From Octadecabacter sp. SW4 (GTDB lineage: Bacteria; Pseudomonadota; Alphaproteobacteria; Rhodobacterales; Rhodobacteraceae), in the NCBI RefSeq assembly GCF_008065155.1, contig NZ_CP042819.1:1612001-1676000 (forward strand): a stretch of 64,000 bases of DNA, in the 5' to 3' direction. Below are positions 10,364 through 21,039 of this stretch, piece by piece. Position 1 is the first letter of the stretch, and each line of letters begins with the position of its first letter. The notes under the pieces were generated by a model. It did no database searches and was not told the origin of the DNA. It saw only the letters and a list, made by a program, of their open reading frames with translations. Made by a program: the position numbers and the translations under genes.

Positions 10364-12700
10364 TCAGTGGAGCTGTTGTGACACCGTCGTCGTCAGGTCG
10401 TTGAGTGAAAACGGCTTGGGCAAAAAGACCGAATTGGGAATTTGCGCCTGATTTTCGCCAAAGGCATCCTCGGCGTAGCCAGACACAAAAACGACTTTGG
10501 TATCGGGCCGCGTGGTCAGCGCCTCGCGCACCCATGTGGGGCCATCCTTGCCGGGCATGATTACATCGGTCACAAAAATATCGACCTGAAGGTCCGGATC
10601 ATCCAGCATATGCAGCGCCATTTCGGCGCAATCCGCCTCAAGCACCGTATAGCCGCGCAGCCGCAAGGCGCGGCTGGCAAAGGCACGCACCGGCGCTTCA
10701 TCCTCGACCAAGAGCACCACTCCTTCGGCCCGCGTCTGGGGCGCCTGCGCTTCGATCACCGGGGTCTGGACCGGCACTTCAAGCGGCTTTTCGTGACTTG
10801 GGAAATACAGGCTGAACGTCGTGCCAACGCCCACCTCGCTATCGGCAAAGATGAACCCGCCAGTCTGCTTGACGATCCCATAAGCGGTGGAAAGGCCCAG
10901 CCCCGTGCCCTCGCCCGTGCGTTTGGTCGTATAAAAGGGTTCAAAGATCTTTGGCAGGGTTTCGGGCGCAATTCCGGTGCCCGCATCAATCACCCGCACC
11001 ACAACATAACTGCCCGGTGGCACCGTCGCGCGATCGCGCGTAAGCGGCATGGCCAGGACGGCATTTTCGGTCTCAACACGAATTTCGCCGCCCTGTGGCA
11101 GCGCATCGCGGGCATTCACCACAAGGTTCATCAAAACCTGTTCAAGCTGGCGCTTGTCCGCGCGGATCGGCAGAAGGCTGGGATCGTGATCCAGCGTCAA
11201 ACGCACCTTTTCACCCACAAGACGATTCAAAAGATGGGTCATTTCCGACAGCGTATCGCGCAGATCCAGAATTTCGGGGCGCAGGTTCTGCTTGCGCGAA
11301 AACGCCAGCAACTGTCCCACAAGTGACGCCGCGCGGTTCGCATTTTGATGGATCTGCACCAGGTCGCTATAGTCCTGATCGCCCTGATCGTGGCGCAGCA
11401 GCAACAGATCGCAGTGGCCCGAAATCGCCGTCAGCAGGTTGTTGAAATCATGCGCCACACCGCCCGCCAACTGGCCGATCGCCTGCATTTTCTGACTTTG
11501 GACAAATTGTTTTTCCAACGTCTTGAGCTCGGTCACGTCATTGAGCACAGCAATCAGATGGGTCGCGTCGCTGTCACCGGCCGGGTTCAGCGACACTTGC
11601 ACAAAGGTATCCTGATGGGCACCGGTGCCGCGCAGAAACTGGGGCGCCAGGCTGCCGCGCCCCTCGGCGGCCTCTTGCAGCCAGTCGATGATCGGCCGTC
11701 CCAGCCCCTCAAGCAGGTCCGACAGGCGTGTTTGCGGCGTGATCGGCGATTGCAGCAGCAACCGCGCCTCGCGGTTTGACGCGATCACCTCGCCAGTTGC
11801 CGCGACCTTGAGAAGCGGCACAGGCAGTTCTTCAATCGCGTCCCAGGCGTTGGGCATGATCGGCGCCGACAGCGCGCTGTCACCCCTATCGCCGCTGGGC
11901 AACAGATAGATTTCGCGGCGTCCGCCGCTTCCGCTCACCTCGGCCACAAGGCTTTCGACCGGGCCTTCGGCGGCATCGACGCGGTGCACCTGCCCCGATA
12001 CCAGCGGCAATTGCGGGAATATCTTGTCGAGCGATTTCGCGCGCCCGCCCAAGAGTCGGCGAAAGGCCTCGTTCATGAACAACACTGTGCCCGAAGGCCC
12101 CGCCGTCAGCATGGGCAGGCTAAGCGAATCCGCCGCCCGTCCGCCCCCCGCCTTGTCGGTCAGGTCTTCGAGCCGCCAAAGATAGGCCGCGGCATCGATC
12201 TGATGCACCGACAGCCGCACATGTCCGCGCCGCGTGACGATATCCTCGCGCGCGGAGCCAAGGGCATGCGCCTTGCTTTGCAAACGAAACAGCACCGCGC
12301 CGGGATTGGCAAACAGATCGCCAAAGGCAAAGCCCAGCGTATCAACCGCATGGTCATGGAACCGTTCGCGAGCCGCGGGATTACGATAGCCGATTTCGCC
12401 GTCGCTGTCGGTCACGAAACTGGGCGTCGTATCATTTTCGACGAAACCCGCAACGGTTTGCAGCATCACGGTGTGACGTGATTTCAGCCGCGCGCCCTTG
12501 AGCGCGAGAAATCCCGCCAGCGCGGTGAGCGTCGCCCCACCGACCTGCGCGGCCAGCCCGATCAACGGATCAGGTGACAGAAACGCCGCGCCAAAGCCCG
12601 CGATGCCGATCAGCGCGAGCGCCGTCACACGCCAGCGCTGCATATCAGCGCCGCGTTCAGGTTTTGGGTCATCCGCCAGGGTCATGTCGGTTTGCGTCAC
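10364..12700 (-). CDS. cckA: Hybrid sensor kinase/response regulator CckA
   Basis: A 778-residue cell-cycle hybrid histidine kinase at the inner membrane; CckA feeds phosphate through ChpT to CtrA in alphaproteobacteria. Two transmembrane segments lie at residues 26-68, PAS-like regions at about 80-180, 190-270 and 285-390, the HisKA domain with His417 in [11 protein letters not shown], an HATPase (N-box Asn525; [15 protein letters not shown]) and a receiver domain with Asp712 in [11 protein letters not shown]. The start GTG 12700 has GAGGCGGG nine bases upstream; ATG 12685 is an alternative. A CtrA-type site lies 47 bp upstream. Confidence 0.93.
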   Translation of the reverse strand: MTQTDMTLADDPKPERGADMQRWRVTALALIGIAGFGAAFLSPDPLIGLAAQVGGATLTALAGFLALKGARLKSRHTVMLQTVAGFVENDTTPSFVTDSDGEIGYRNPAARERFHDHAVDTLGFAFGDLFANPGAVLFRLQSKAHALGSAREDIVTRRGHVRLSVHQIDAAAYLWRLEDLTDKAGGGRAADSLSLPMLTAGPSGTVLFMNEAFRRLLGGRAKSLDKIFPQLPLVSGQVHRVDAAEGPVESLVAEVSGSGGRREIYLLPSGDRGDSALSAPIMPNAWDAIEELPVPLLKVAATGEVIASNREARLLLQSPITPQTRLSDLLEGLGRPIIDWLQEAAEGRGSLAPQFLRGTGAHQDTFVQVSLNPAGDSDATHLIAVLNDVTELKTLEKQFVQSQKMQAIGQLAGGVAHDFNNLLTAISGHCDLLLLRHDQGDQDYSDLVQIHQNANRAASLVGQLLAFSRKQNLRPEILDLRDTLSEMTHLLNRLVGEKVRLTLDHDPSLLPIRADKRQLEQVLMNLVVNARDALPQGGEIRVETENAVLAMPLTRDRATVPPGSYVVVRVIDAGTGIAPETLPKIFEPFYTTKRTGEGTGLGLSTAYGIVKQTGGFIFADSEVGVGTTFSLYFPSHEKPLEVPVQTPVIEAQAPQTRAEGVVLLVEDEAPVRAFASRALRLRGYTVLEADCAEMALHMLDDPDLQVDIFVTDVIMPGKDGPTWVREALTTRPDTKVVFVSGYAEDAFGENQAQIPNSVFLPKPFSLNDLTTTVSQQLH

Positions 12701-12746
12701 GTGGTCCCGCCTCGAATCGCGTCGCCTTCATCACACCTCAGAAGTG

Positions 12747-12761
12747 TTAAGCGTCGCTTAA
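12747..12761. promoter_or_regulatory. CtrA-type binding site upstream of cckA
   Basis: TTAA (12747-12750), seven bases, TTAA (12758-12761): an exact TTAA-N7-TTAA, the consensus for the master regulator CtrA. It lies between cckA (start 12700) and the end of the upstream methyltransferase gene (12813). CtrA is the end target of CckA signalling, so this suggests feedback; binding is inferred. Confidence 0.55.
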
Positions 12762-12812
12762 GATAGGCCAAGACTATGGAATAGCGCACGCTTTGCAACC
12801 CTTGGTTGCGAA

Positions 12813-13979
12813 TTACCCGCGCGCGATCACTGCAAGGTAGAAACCATCCTGATCTGATGCGGGCAAAAGCCGCAGTTCGTCGACCACGTGCCAGCCCGAT
12901 GTCCGCGCCAAAAATGCGTCGACCCGGGCGCGATTTTCCCGGGTCAGAAACGAACAGGTCGCATAAATCAACTGCCCCTGTGGCGCGACCAGATCAGCGG
13001 CCTGATCAAGCACCGAATCCTGCATCGCGTTCAGATCATTCAGGCGATCAGGCGTCAGCCGCCATTTCGCATCGGGCGCGCGCCGCCATGTGCCGCTTCC
13101 TGAACAGGGGCTGTCACAAAAAACCATATCAAACGGCGTATTACCTGCCAAAGTTGATGTATCCAACCGGGCAATATCAACACCCGCCCGTTGCGCTCGC
13201 TGCGGGATGTCGCGCATGCGATTTGGGTCGACATCATGGGCAAAGACCTCGGCGCTCCGGTCCGCCAACGCGAGGGCCTTGCCACCACCCCCGGCGCAGA
13301 AATCAAGGACTCGCATATCTGGCGTGATGTGACAGCGCGCGATCGCCTGCTGCGAGGCGCTGTCCTGAAGCTCGACCATGCCCTCAAGATAGGCTGCTGA
13401 TTGCACAACACGCCGTTCATTTTCAGTGACTTGCAAGCCGGTCTTTACGTTACAAAGGGGTCGCGTCGTGATCCCCTCGTCCGCCAACATGCGTGCTGCA
13501 TCATCGCGCGTCGTGCGTGACAGGTTGACGCGCAGATGCACCGCGGCGCGATGGCGTAGCACAGCGCAAACAGTTTCAGCCCGATCACCAAGATCAGCGA
13601 CAATCTGATCCATCAGCCAATCGGGCATATCGCAGCGCACCGCCAAAGGTGCGGCCTCAAGCGATTGCCCCGCGCTATCGTCGGGGCCAAGGCGTGCAGG
13701 TGCATGGCCTTCACCGGTAAAAATCGTTTTGGGAGAGATGTTTGCATCGCGCAACGCACCTAACATCAGGGCGCGTCCCGATGCGCCACCCCCAAGCCAA
13801 GCAAACGACCGCCAACAGCGTAGCGCCCCAAAGACGTGATCGCGCACCGCTGCGCGGTCCTTGGACCCGGCAAAACGACTGCCACGTGCCCACGTGGTCA
13901 AGGCGCGTTCGGCAGCATCACCGGATATGATCCGATCGAGGATTTCAATCGCGGCTGACACACGGGCAGCGGGCGTCAT
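12813..13979 (-). CDS. RsmB/NOP-family RNA cytosine-C5 methyltransferase
   Basis: A 388-residue SAM-dependent RNA m5C methyltransferase of the RsmB/NOL1 family, probably acting on 16S rRNA. Residues 1-135 give an NusB-like helical N-terminal part shorter than E. coli RsmB. The SAM motif VLDFCAGGGGKAL is at about 224-236, and both conserved cysteines are present: Cys292 in DSPCSGSGTWRR and the catalytic-type Cys342 in YATCSFL. It follows guaB in the same direction after 39 bp, so the two may be co-transcribed. Confidence 0.87.
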   Translation of the reverse strand: MTPAARVSAAIEILDRIISGDAAERALTTWARGSRFAGSKDRAAVRDHVFGALRCWRSFAWLGGGASGRALMLGALRDANISPKTIFTGEGHAPARLGPDDSAGQSLEAAPLAVRCDMPDWLMDQIVADLGDRAETVCAVLRHRAAVHLRVNLSRTTRDDAARMLADEGITTRPLCNVKTGLQVTENERRVVQSAAYLEGMVELQDSASQQAIARCHITPDMRVLDFCAGGGGKALALADRSAEVFAHDVDPNRMRDIPQRAQRAGVDIARLDTSTLAGNTPFDMVFCDSPCSGSGTWRRAPDAKWRLTPDRLNDLNAMQDSVLDQAADLVAPQGQLIYATCSFLTRENRARVDAFLARTSGWHVVDELRLLPASDQDGFYLAVIARG

Positions 13980-14018
13980 GATGCGACCTTAACTTTGCCG
14001 CGCAACAATCTGAAAACC

Positions 14019-15500
<1,482 letters not shown>

Positions 15501-15628
15501 CTATCGCATGGATACCCCCTGAACGAAAGGGCAATGCCGCGATAAGGCGACGAAATGACGGGATCGCCCTTTCCCCTGCCGCAGGTTGCACTATCGTGGC
15601 CACGACACCTGCAAAAGGGCCAACAGGC

Positions 15629-17659
15629 ATGACCAACGATCCCCTTGTTATCTTTACACCTTCGGGCAAGCGCGGGCATTTCCCCGTGGGCACCCCGATC
15701 CTCACGGCGGCGCGCCAGTTGGGCGTTGACCTTGACAGCGTCTGCGGCGGGCGCGGGATTTGCAGCAAATGCCAGATCACCCCGTCTTATGGCGAGTTTT
15801 CCAAACACGGTGTCACCGTGCGCGACGATGCCCTGTCGCCCTGGAACGCCGTGGAGGCCCGCTATGACGAAAAGCGCGGGCTGAAAAAGGGCCGGCGTCT
15901 GGGCTGTCAGGCCACGGTGCAGGGTGATGTGGTGATTGATGTGCCCCCGGAAAGTCAGGTCCACAAACAGGTCGTGCGCAAGCGGGCCGAGGCGCGCGAG
16001 ATCATCCTCGACCCGACGGTCAGCCTTTATTACGTGGTCGTGAACGAACCCGATATGCATGACCCCAGCGGCGATCTGGAGCGCTTGGCGATGGCGCTCA
16101 AGGATCAGTGGGACATTGATGATGTGACGGCTGATCTGCATATTCTGGGTGTCATGCAGCCGATCCTGCGCAAGGGTGAATGGAAGGTCACTGTCGCCCT
16201 GCATCAGGGCCGCGCCGATGATCCGCCGCGGATCATGCACCTTTGGCCAGGGTTTTATGAGGGCACGGTTTACGGGTTGGCGGTTGACCTGGGATCGACC
16301 ACCATCGCCGCGCATCTGTGCGATCTGCGCTCGGGCGAGGTCATCGCCTCGTCGGGTATCATGAACCCGCAGATCCGCTTTGGCGAAGACCTGATGAGCC
16401 GCGTCAGCTATTCCATGATGAACGCCACCGGAGCCGCTGAAATGACCGAGGCCGTGCGCGCGGGCATGAACCAGTTGTTTGATCAGATCGCCGAGGAGGG
16501 CAGGATCGACAAGACCCTGATCATGGACGCGGTGTTTGTTTGCAATCCGGTGATGCACCACCTGTTCCTTGGGATTGACCCGTTTGAATTGGGTCAGGCG
16601 CCATTTGCCCTCGCGACGTCCGACGCGATCCGCCTGAATGCGCGCGATCTGGACCTTGAAATTCATCCCGCAGCCCGCGCCTACCTGCTGCCCTGCATCG
16701 CGGGACATGTGGGGGCCGATGCGGCGGCGGTGGCCCTGTCCGAGGCCCCCGACAAATCTGACGATCTGGTGCTGATCGTCGACGTCGGCACCAACGCGGA
16801 AATCCTGCTGGGTAACCGCGACAAGGTGCTGGCCTGTTCATCCCCGACCGGCCCCGCCTTCGAGGGCGCGCAGATCAGTTCGGGCCAGCGCGCCGCCCCC
16901 GGCGCGATTGAACGCTGCGAGATTGATCCGGTGACCAAGGCCCCCCGCTTCAAAGTGATCGGAAGCGATCTGTGGTCAACCGAGGACGGCTTCAGCGAGG
17001 CGATCGCCACCACCGGTGTCACTGGCATTTGTGGGTCGGGCATCATCGAAATCGTCGCCGAGATGCGCATGGCGGGGCTATTGGATGCGCCCGGCCTGAT
17101 CGGATCGCCTGAACAGACCGGCAGCGACCGGATTTTCCTGGACGGGCGCACGCATTCCTACCTGATCCACGATGGCAGTGCCGATGGCGGCCCCACCATT
17201 ACCGTCACCAACCGCGATATCCGCGAAATCCAGATGGCCAAGGCCGCGCTCTATTCCGGTGCGCGCCTGCTGATGGATAAATTCGGTGTCGACAAGGTGG
17301 ACCGGATCGTGCTGGCGGGCGCCTTTGGCGCACATATCAGCACGAAACACGCGATGGTTTTGGGCATGATCCCGGACGCGCCGCTGGACAAGGTCACATC
17401 CGCGGGCAACGCTGCGGGCACAGGCGCGCGTATCGCCCTTCTGAACCGTGCCGCGCGCGCGGAAATCGAAGCGACCGTGCGCGAGATCCACAAGGTTGAA
17501 ACGGCAATCGAGCCGCGCTTTCAGGAACACTTTGTCAACGCATCGGCGATCCCCAATGCCGTGGAACCCTTCCCGATTCTCAATTCCATCGTCACCCTCC
17601 CCACCGCGACCTTCAACACCGGCGGCGGCGAGGGCGGCGGACGGCGCAGGCGGCGCTGA
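15629..17659 (+). CDS. RACo-like corrinoid activation protein (2Fe-2S, ASKHA)
   Basis: A 676-residue protein with an N-terminal plant-type [2Fe-2S] ferredoxin domain (Cys39, Cys45, Cys48 in CGGRGICSKC and Cys93 in LGCQ) and a large C-terminal ASKHA/DUF4445 region, starting with LAVDLGSTTIAAHLCDL near residue 220 and containing GAFGAHISTKHA. Members of this family (RACo, RamA-like) reduce inactive cob(II)amide in corrinoid methyltransferase systems using ATP. A plausible client is the MttB-like enzyme 25 kb away. ATG 15629 is preceded by AAAAGGG; the in-frame frame extension to 15497 is ignored. Its stop overlaps the GNAT start (TGATG). Confidence 0.85.
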   Translation: MTNDPLVIFTPSGKRGHFPVGTPILTAARQLGVDLDSVCGGRGICSKCQITPSYGEFSKHGVTVRDDALSPWNAVEARYDEKRGLKKGRRLGCQATVQGDVVIDVPPESQVHKQVVRKRAEAREIILDPTVSLYYVVVNEPDMHDPSGDLERLAMALKDQWDIDDVTADLHILGVMQPILRKGEWKVTVALHQGRADDPPRIMHLWPGFYEGTVYGLAVDLGSTTIAAHLCDLRSGEVIASSGIMNPQIRFGEDLMSRVSYSMMNATGAAEMTEAVRAGMNQLFDQIAEEGRIDKTLIMDAVFVCNPVMHHLFLGIDPFELGQAPFALATSDAIRLNARDLDLEIHPAARAYLLPCIAGHVGADAAAVALSEAPDKSDDLVLIVDVGTNAEILLGNRDKVLACSSPTGPAFEGAQISSGQRAAPGAIERCEIDPVTKAPRFKVIGSDLWSTEDGFSEAIATTGVTGICGSGIIEIVAEMRMAGLLDAPGLIGSPEQTGSDRIFLDGRTHSYLIHDGSADGGPTITVTNRDIREIQMAKAALYSGARLLMDKFGVDKVDRIVLAGAFGAHISTKHAMVLGMIPDAPLDKVTSAGNAAGTGARIALLNRAARAEIEATVREIHKVETAIEPRFQEHFVNASAIPNAVEPFPILNSIVTLPTATFNTGGGEGGGRRRRR

Positions 17660-18186
17660 TGGGATTTGATGCGCAACCCATCCTGAAGGGCGCAACCCTG
17701 ACCCTGCGCCCGCTTGCACCTGATGACTATGACGGGCTGTATCGGGCCGCATCAAATCCCGAAACATGGGCCGGTCACCCGGCCCATGATCGGCACAAGC
17801 CCGAGGTGTTCCGCCCCTATTTCGACATGCTGCTGGCCAGCCGCGCCACGCTGGTCGTGATCGACAATGGGTCCGGCGACATCATCGGCTGTTCACGCTA
17901 CTACACCGCCCCCGACAGGCCGGGCACGATTTCAATCGGGTTCACGTTTCTGGAGTGTCGCTATTGGGGTGGCACCGTCAACCGCGCCATGAAGGCGCTG
18001 ATGCTGGCCCATGCCTTTGCCGATTTCGATGCGGTCTGGTTCCATATCGACCCAACCAACATCCGCTCGCAAAAAGCGACGATGAAGCTGGGCGCGCGCC
18101 ATGGTTATGATGCGGACCTGGCACTGGGGCCAGTGCCCGCGCCGTGGAAAGTCTATCGGCTGGATCGCGAGGATTGGCAGACATGA
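17659..18186 (+). CDS. GNAT-family N-acetyltransferase
   Basis: A 175-residue acetyltransferase of the RimJ/RimL-like GNAT group (TLRPLAPDDYDGLYRAASNPETWAG typifies the N-terminal strand and helix, split here by family pattern; the IGFTFLECRYWGGTVNRAMK segment carries the acetyl-CoA loop; FHIDPTNIRSQKATMKLG is the C-terminal motif). Substrate unknown; such enzymes often modify protein N-termini or small amines. Start ATG 17659 overlaps the stop of the RACo-like gene by one base; its own stop TGA overlaps the ATG of the DUF1989 remnant at 18183. Confidence 0.88.
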   Translation: MGFDAQPILKGATLTLRPLAPDDYDGLYRAASNPETWAGHPAHDRHKPEVFRPYFDMLLASRATLVVIDNGSGDIIGCSRYYTAPDRPGTISIGFTFLECRYWGGTVNRAMKALMLAHAFADFDAVWFHIDPTNIRSQKATMKLGARHGYDADLALGPVPAPWKVYRLDREDWQT

Positions 18187-18299
18187 AACTGAAAACCCCA
18201 CGACACCCCCGCCCCAGGGACGCCGATGCGTGCAGGGCCGTGCCGCCCGTCATCTGCTATCCGCCCGATACGCTGCCCGCGCTGCGCCGGTCCGTTTGA
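18183..18299 (+). pseudogene. Truncated copy of the DUF1989 gene 5' end
   Basis: A 38-codon open frame overlapping the GNAT stop (ATGA). Its product resembles residues 1-32 of the full DUF1989 protein at 19111: both read DADA-x-RAV-x-PVICYPPDTLPA after a short MK start. The nucleotide match is strong across about 65 bp (around 18228-18290 versus 19146-19208), then stops, and the frame ends at TGA 18297. It is a partial duplication left after an insertion or deletion event; whether the short peptide is made is unknown. Confidence 0.75.
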
Positions 18300-18343
18300 A
18301 CTGCATCAATGCAAAGCTGTGTTTGATGGCCTAGTTTGGTTTC

Positions 18344-19018
18344 ATGGGGCCACTGGATCATCCTGTCAGCCGCCATCGGGCGTATCTGACCATCGCGGCG
18401 ATTGCCGTTGTGGCGGCAACCCTGCTGCTGATGTCCGGAACTGGATCGTCCCTTCCCGTTCTGGGGCGTTTGCCGCTGCTGCCGTCGGTCATTGTCAGCG
18501 CGGGTCTTGGGCTGGGCGCGCTTGTGTTGCTGGATTACCGCGAACGACTGCCGCAGTCCCACCTCTGGACAGCGCCAAGGGGGCTATTTGTTCTTGCGGG
18601 GCTGGGCGCATTGCTGGCGCTGCCGCCCGTCGCAATTGATCTGGCGCTGCGGTTCCCGCGCGACTTGAACCTGCCGCTGCCGGACGCTTTGTTTTTCTAT
18701 CCTGCGATCGCCGTTGTCGCCGAGGTGCAGTTTCACCTTATCCCGCTTGCGCTTCTTGCGCTGATCGTGCCGCGCTGGGTTCCGGTTTGGTGGATCATCG
18801 CGCCCGTCATATTGGTGGAACCGTTGTTTCAGGTTGCCTATCTGTCAGGGCCGACGTTGCAGGCCCTGCTGGTGCTGGGCAATGTGACGCTGATCAGCGC
18901 TGTGCAGCTTTGGCTTTTCCAGCGCTATGGTTTTGCAGCCATGTTCGGGTTGCGTATCGCCTTTTACCTGTTCTGGCACATCCTTTGGGGGAGCCTGCGA
19001 CTGACGCTGCTGTTCTAG
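18344..19018 (+). CDS. Polytopic membrane protein, possibly CPBP-like
   Basis: A 224-residue integral membrane protein with about seven hydrophobic helices. The pattern AEVQFHLIPLALL followed later by FYLFWHILWG recalls the E...H motifs of CPBP/Abi intramembrane proteases, but the EExxxR signature is incomplete, so I do not call it active. It lies between the truncated and complete copies of the DUF1989 gene, which suggests it arrived, or was trapped, in the rearrangement that made the duplication. No ribosome binding site stands out before ATG 18344. Confidence 0.6.
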   Translation: MGPLDHPVSRHRAYLTIAAIAVVAATLLLMSGTGSSLPVLGRLPLLPSVIVSAGLGLGALVLLDYRERLPQSHLWTAPRGLFVLAGLGALLALPPVAIDLALRFPRDLNLPLPDALFFYPAIAVVAEVQFHLIPLALLALIVPRWVPVWWIIAPVILVEPLFQVAYLSGPTLQALLVLGNVTLISAVQLWLFQRYGFAAMFGLRIAFYLFWHILWGSLRLTLLF

Positions 19019-19110
19019 CGTCCGCCACCGCGTGACGGCTTGACGATCGCGGTTCGCCCGCCGAAACTGGCCGCCCACGCCGTTCCAAACGGTCAAAGAA
19101 AGCCCCGCCG

Positions 19111-19977
19111 ATGAAGCCCGAAGTGCCTCACTTTGCCCCGCCAGATGACGCCGACGCCCGCCGCGCCGTGCAACCCGTCATCTGCTATCCGCCCGACACG
19201 CTCCCCGCGCCGGACTTGCCCGCGCTGGCAGCGCTGCGCCAGACCGCGACCAAATCGGCGCAGATCACCGTGCCACCCCGCGACGCTGCCTGCATTGACG
19301 TGCCTGCGGGCTGTTTCTTTCGGATCGTATCGGTCGGCGGCGCGCAGGTCGGTGATCTGAACCTCTGGAACACTGCCGATCTGAGTGAGCGCTTCTATTC
19401 CGGCAAGACCCGCGCGCTGCATGGCACCCATCTGTCGACGGGCGATCGGATGTGGTCGTCTTTTCCGACGCTGCGACCGATGGCGACGATCACCGACGAC
19501 ACACTGGACTGGTATGGGTTCGATGAGTTTGGCGGATCGGTCCACGATGTAATCGGCACACGTTGTGATCCCTACACGGGGGCGTTGCTGAAGGGCGCGC
19601 CCTATCACCATTGCTGCCATTCCAACCTGACGCGCGCTTTGGCCGCACACCGCGATCTGCCCCTGCACGACGCCGAGGTCCATATCCACGATGTTCTCAA
19701 CGTGTTCATGTGCACCGGATTTACCCGCGACACGGGGCAGTATTTCATGAAGGCCAGCCCGGTGCGCCCCGGTGACTACCTTGAATTTTATGCGGAAATT
19801 GACCTCACGCTGGGCCTGTCCGCCTGTCCGGGTGGCGATTGTTCGGCGGAACATACCTCTGATACGGCACCCTGTTTTCCCTTGCTGATCGAAATCCATG
19901 ACCCCGGCAAAGCCGCCCGCGCCGCCCATAAGCCGCCCGCACCAAATGCCTATGATCGCACGCACGGTAGCCATTGA
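19111..19977 (+). CDS. DUF1989 (urea carboxylase-associated) family protein
   Basis: A 288-residue cytoplasmic protein of the DUF1989 family, members of which accompany urea carboxylase and related amidine/aminomethyl pathways. Recognisable segments are the domain start ITVPPRDAACIDVPAG, QVGDLNLWN, and the Cys/His-rich YHHCCHSNL followed by VHIHDVLNVFMCTGF, which look like metal ligands. No urea carboxylase gene is in the window. Its first 32 residues are duplicated at 18183. ATG 19111 is preceded by AAAGAAAG. Function uncertain. Confidence 0.82.
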   Translation: MKPEVPHFAPPDDADARRAVQPVICYPPDTLPAPDLPALAALRQTATKSAQITVPPRDAACIDVPAGCFFRIVSVGGAQVGDLNLWNTADLSERFYSGKTRALHGTHLSTGDRMWSSFPTLRPMATITDDTLDWYGFDEFGGSVHDVIGTRCDPYTGALLKGAPYHHCCHSNLTRALAAHRDLPLHDAEVHIHDVLNVFMCTGFTRDTGQYFMKASPVRPGDYLEFYAEIDLTLGLSACPGGDCSAEHTSDTAPCFPLLIEIHDPGKAARAAHKPPAPNAYDRTHGSH

Positions 19978-20010
19978 CGCCCCTTGGTGGCGCGGCTATC
20001 TCAGGGGCGC

Positions 20011-20084
20011 GCGGGTATGGTGAAAAGGTATCACGAAAGCTTCCCAAGCTTCAGTTACGGGTTCGATTCCCGTTACCCGCTCCA
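20011..20084 (+). tRNA. tRNA-Gly (anticodon CCC)
   Basis: A 74-nt tRNA with encoded CCA. Acceptor GCGGGTA (20011-20017) pairs with TACCCGC (20074-20080); D-arm GTGA/TCAC; anticodon loop TTCCCAA gives CCC; T-arm GGGTTCGATTCCC. The top pair of the anticodon stem appears mismatched (A-C), the rest is sound. Confidence 0.93.
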
Positions 20085-20091
20085 CTGGTTT

Positions 20092-20177
20092 ATGTCCTAC
20101 CGCTTCGCTATTTGAGGACTTGATTCATGCCCTACCGCTTCGCTACCTGAGGACTTGAACTTATGTCCCGCGCGTAA
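20092..20177 (+). repeat. Tandem 32-bp repeat with micro-ORFs before ridA
   Basis: Two copies of a 32-bp sequence (20092-20123 and 20127-20158, period 35 bp, 29 of 32 bases identical) lie between tRNA-Gly and ridA. Each starts with ATG and encodes a seven-residue peptide, MSYRFAI and MPYRFAT, ending in TGA; both contain GTCCT/CCCCT... and AGGAC ends that could pair. A third tiny frame (MSRA, 20163-20177) follows. Confidence 0.55.
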
Positions 20178-20204
20178 CGCGGTTGGCCAACAAGGAACGC
20201 CCAT

Positions 20205-20567
20205 ATGTCCGATATTCCCCTCTCCCCGATTACCCGCCTGCACACCGGCCCCCGGATGAGTCAGGCCGTCATCCACAACGGGATCGTCCACCTTGCCGGC
20301 CAGGTGGCGGCCGAGGGGCAAAGCGTGGCCGCGCAGACCCAAGGGTGCCTTGATCAGATCGACACCCTGCTGGCCGAAGCGGGCATCGACAAGACCCGTA
20401 TCCTCACGGCGCAGATCTGGCTGGCGGATATGGCGGATTTCGCGGAAATGAACGCCGTGTGGGATGCATGGGTGCCGCAAGGCGACTGCCCCGCACGCTA
20501 TGCCGGAGAGGCCAGGCTGGCCACGCCCGGCTACCGCGTGGAAATCATCGTCGTCGCAGCACAGTAA
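20205..20567 (+). CDS. RidA-family (YjgF/YER057c/UK114) protein
   Basis: A 120-residue RidA-family protein. Typical features are VHLAGQVA, the central helix LDQIDTLLAEAGIDKTRILTAQIW in two parts, and the active-site region CPARYAGEARLATPGYRVEI, though the classical RidA arginine sequence (PxRxxxxV) is altered to CPARYAGEARL, as in several non-RidA subgroups. RidA proteins hydrolyse reactive enamine/imine intermediates. ATG 20205 follows AAGGAACG. The next gene starts one base after its stop. Confidence 0.88.
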   Translation: MSDIPLSPITRLHTGPRMSQAVIHNGIVHLAGQVAAEGQSVAAQTQGCLDQIDTLLAEAGIDKTRILTAQIWLADMADFAEMNAVWDAWVPQGDCPARYAGEARLATPGYRVEIIVVAAQ

Positions 20568-20568
20568 G

Positions 20569-21036
20569 ATGCCCCCGTTTCTGACCCCGCTTGACGCGCC
20601 CGCGTTGCGCGCCGCCGGTATCCCCGCCCCGTGGGGCTTTGGGATGGCGGACCGCGTGCGTTTTGGTGAACTTGATGCGCTGAACCACGTCAATAACGTG
20701 GTCTATCTGCGCTGGTATGAAACCCTGCGGGTGGTCTATCTGGAATCTTACGGGCTTTATGACCTCGCGGGGCCGGACTCGAAATTTGTCGTCAAGACTG
20801 TCGGTCTGGATTACCACGCCGAGGTGATGCGCGGGGCCGCCTATATCAACGTGGCGCGCACGGTGGCGATGCGCAACAGCAGCTTCAGCATGGACTATGC
20901 GACATTCGTGGATGGGACCCTCACCACCACCGGCACCGCTGTCGTCGTGGTGCTGAACGCCGATAATTCAAAACGTCCGCTGACGGACGCCCTGCGGCGG
21001 CACTTCATTGCAACAGACGGCGCGGTGCAGGGGTAA
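20569..21036 (+). CDS. Hotdog-fold acyl-CoA thioesterase
   Basis: A 155-residue 4HBT/FadM-like thioesterase. The catalytic Asp motif is in FGELDALNHVNNVVYLRWYE (residues about 32-51), where the aspartate aligned with the 4-hydroxybenzoyl-CoA thioesterase nucleophile is followed by HVNN. The remaining strands match the single hotdog domain. It lies one base after ridA and is probably co-transcribed and translationally coupled. Substrate is not evident. Confidence 0.85.
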   Translation: MPPFLTPLDAPALRAAGIPAPWGFGMADRVRFGELDALNHVNNVVYLRWYETLRVVYLESYGLYDLAGPDSKFVVKTVGLDYHAEVMRGAAYINVARTVAMRNSSFSMDYATFVDGTLTTTGTAVVVVLNADNSKRPLTDALRRHFIATDGAVQG

Positions 21037-21039
21037 CGG

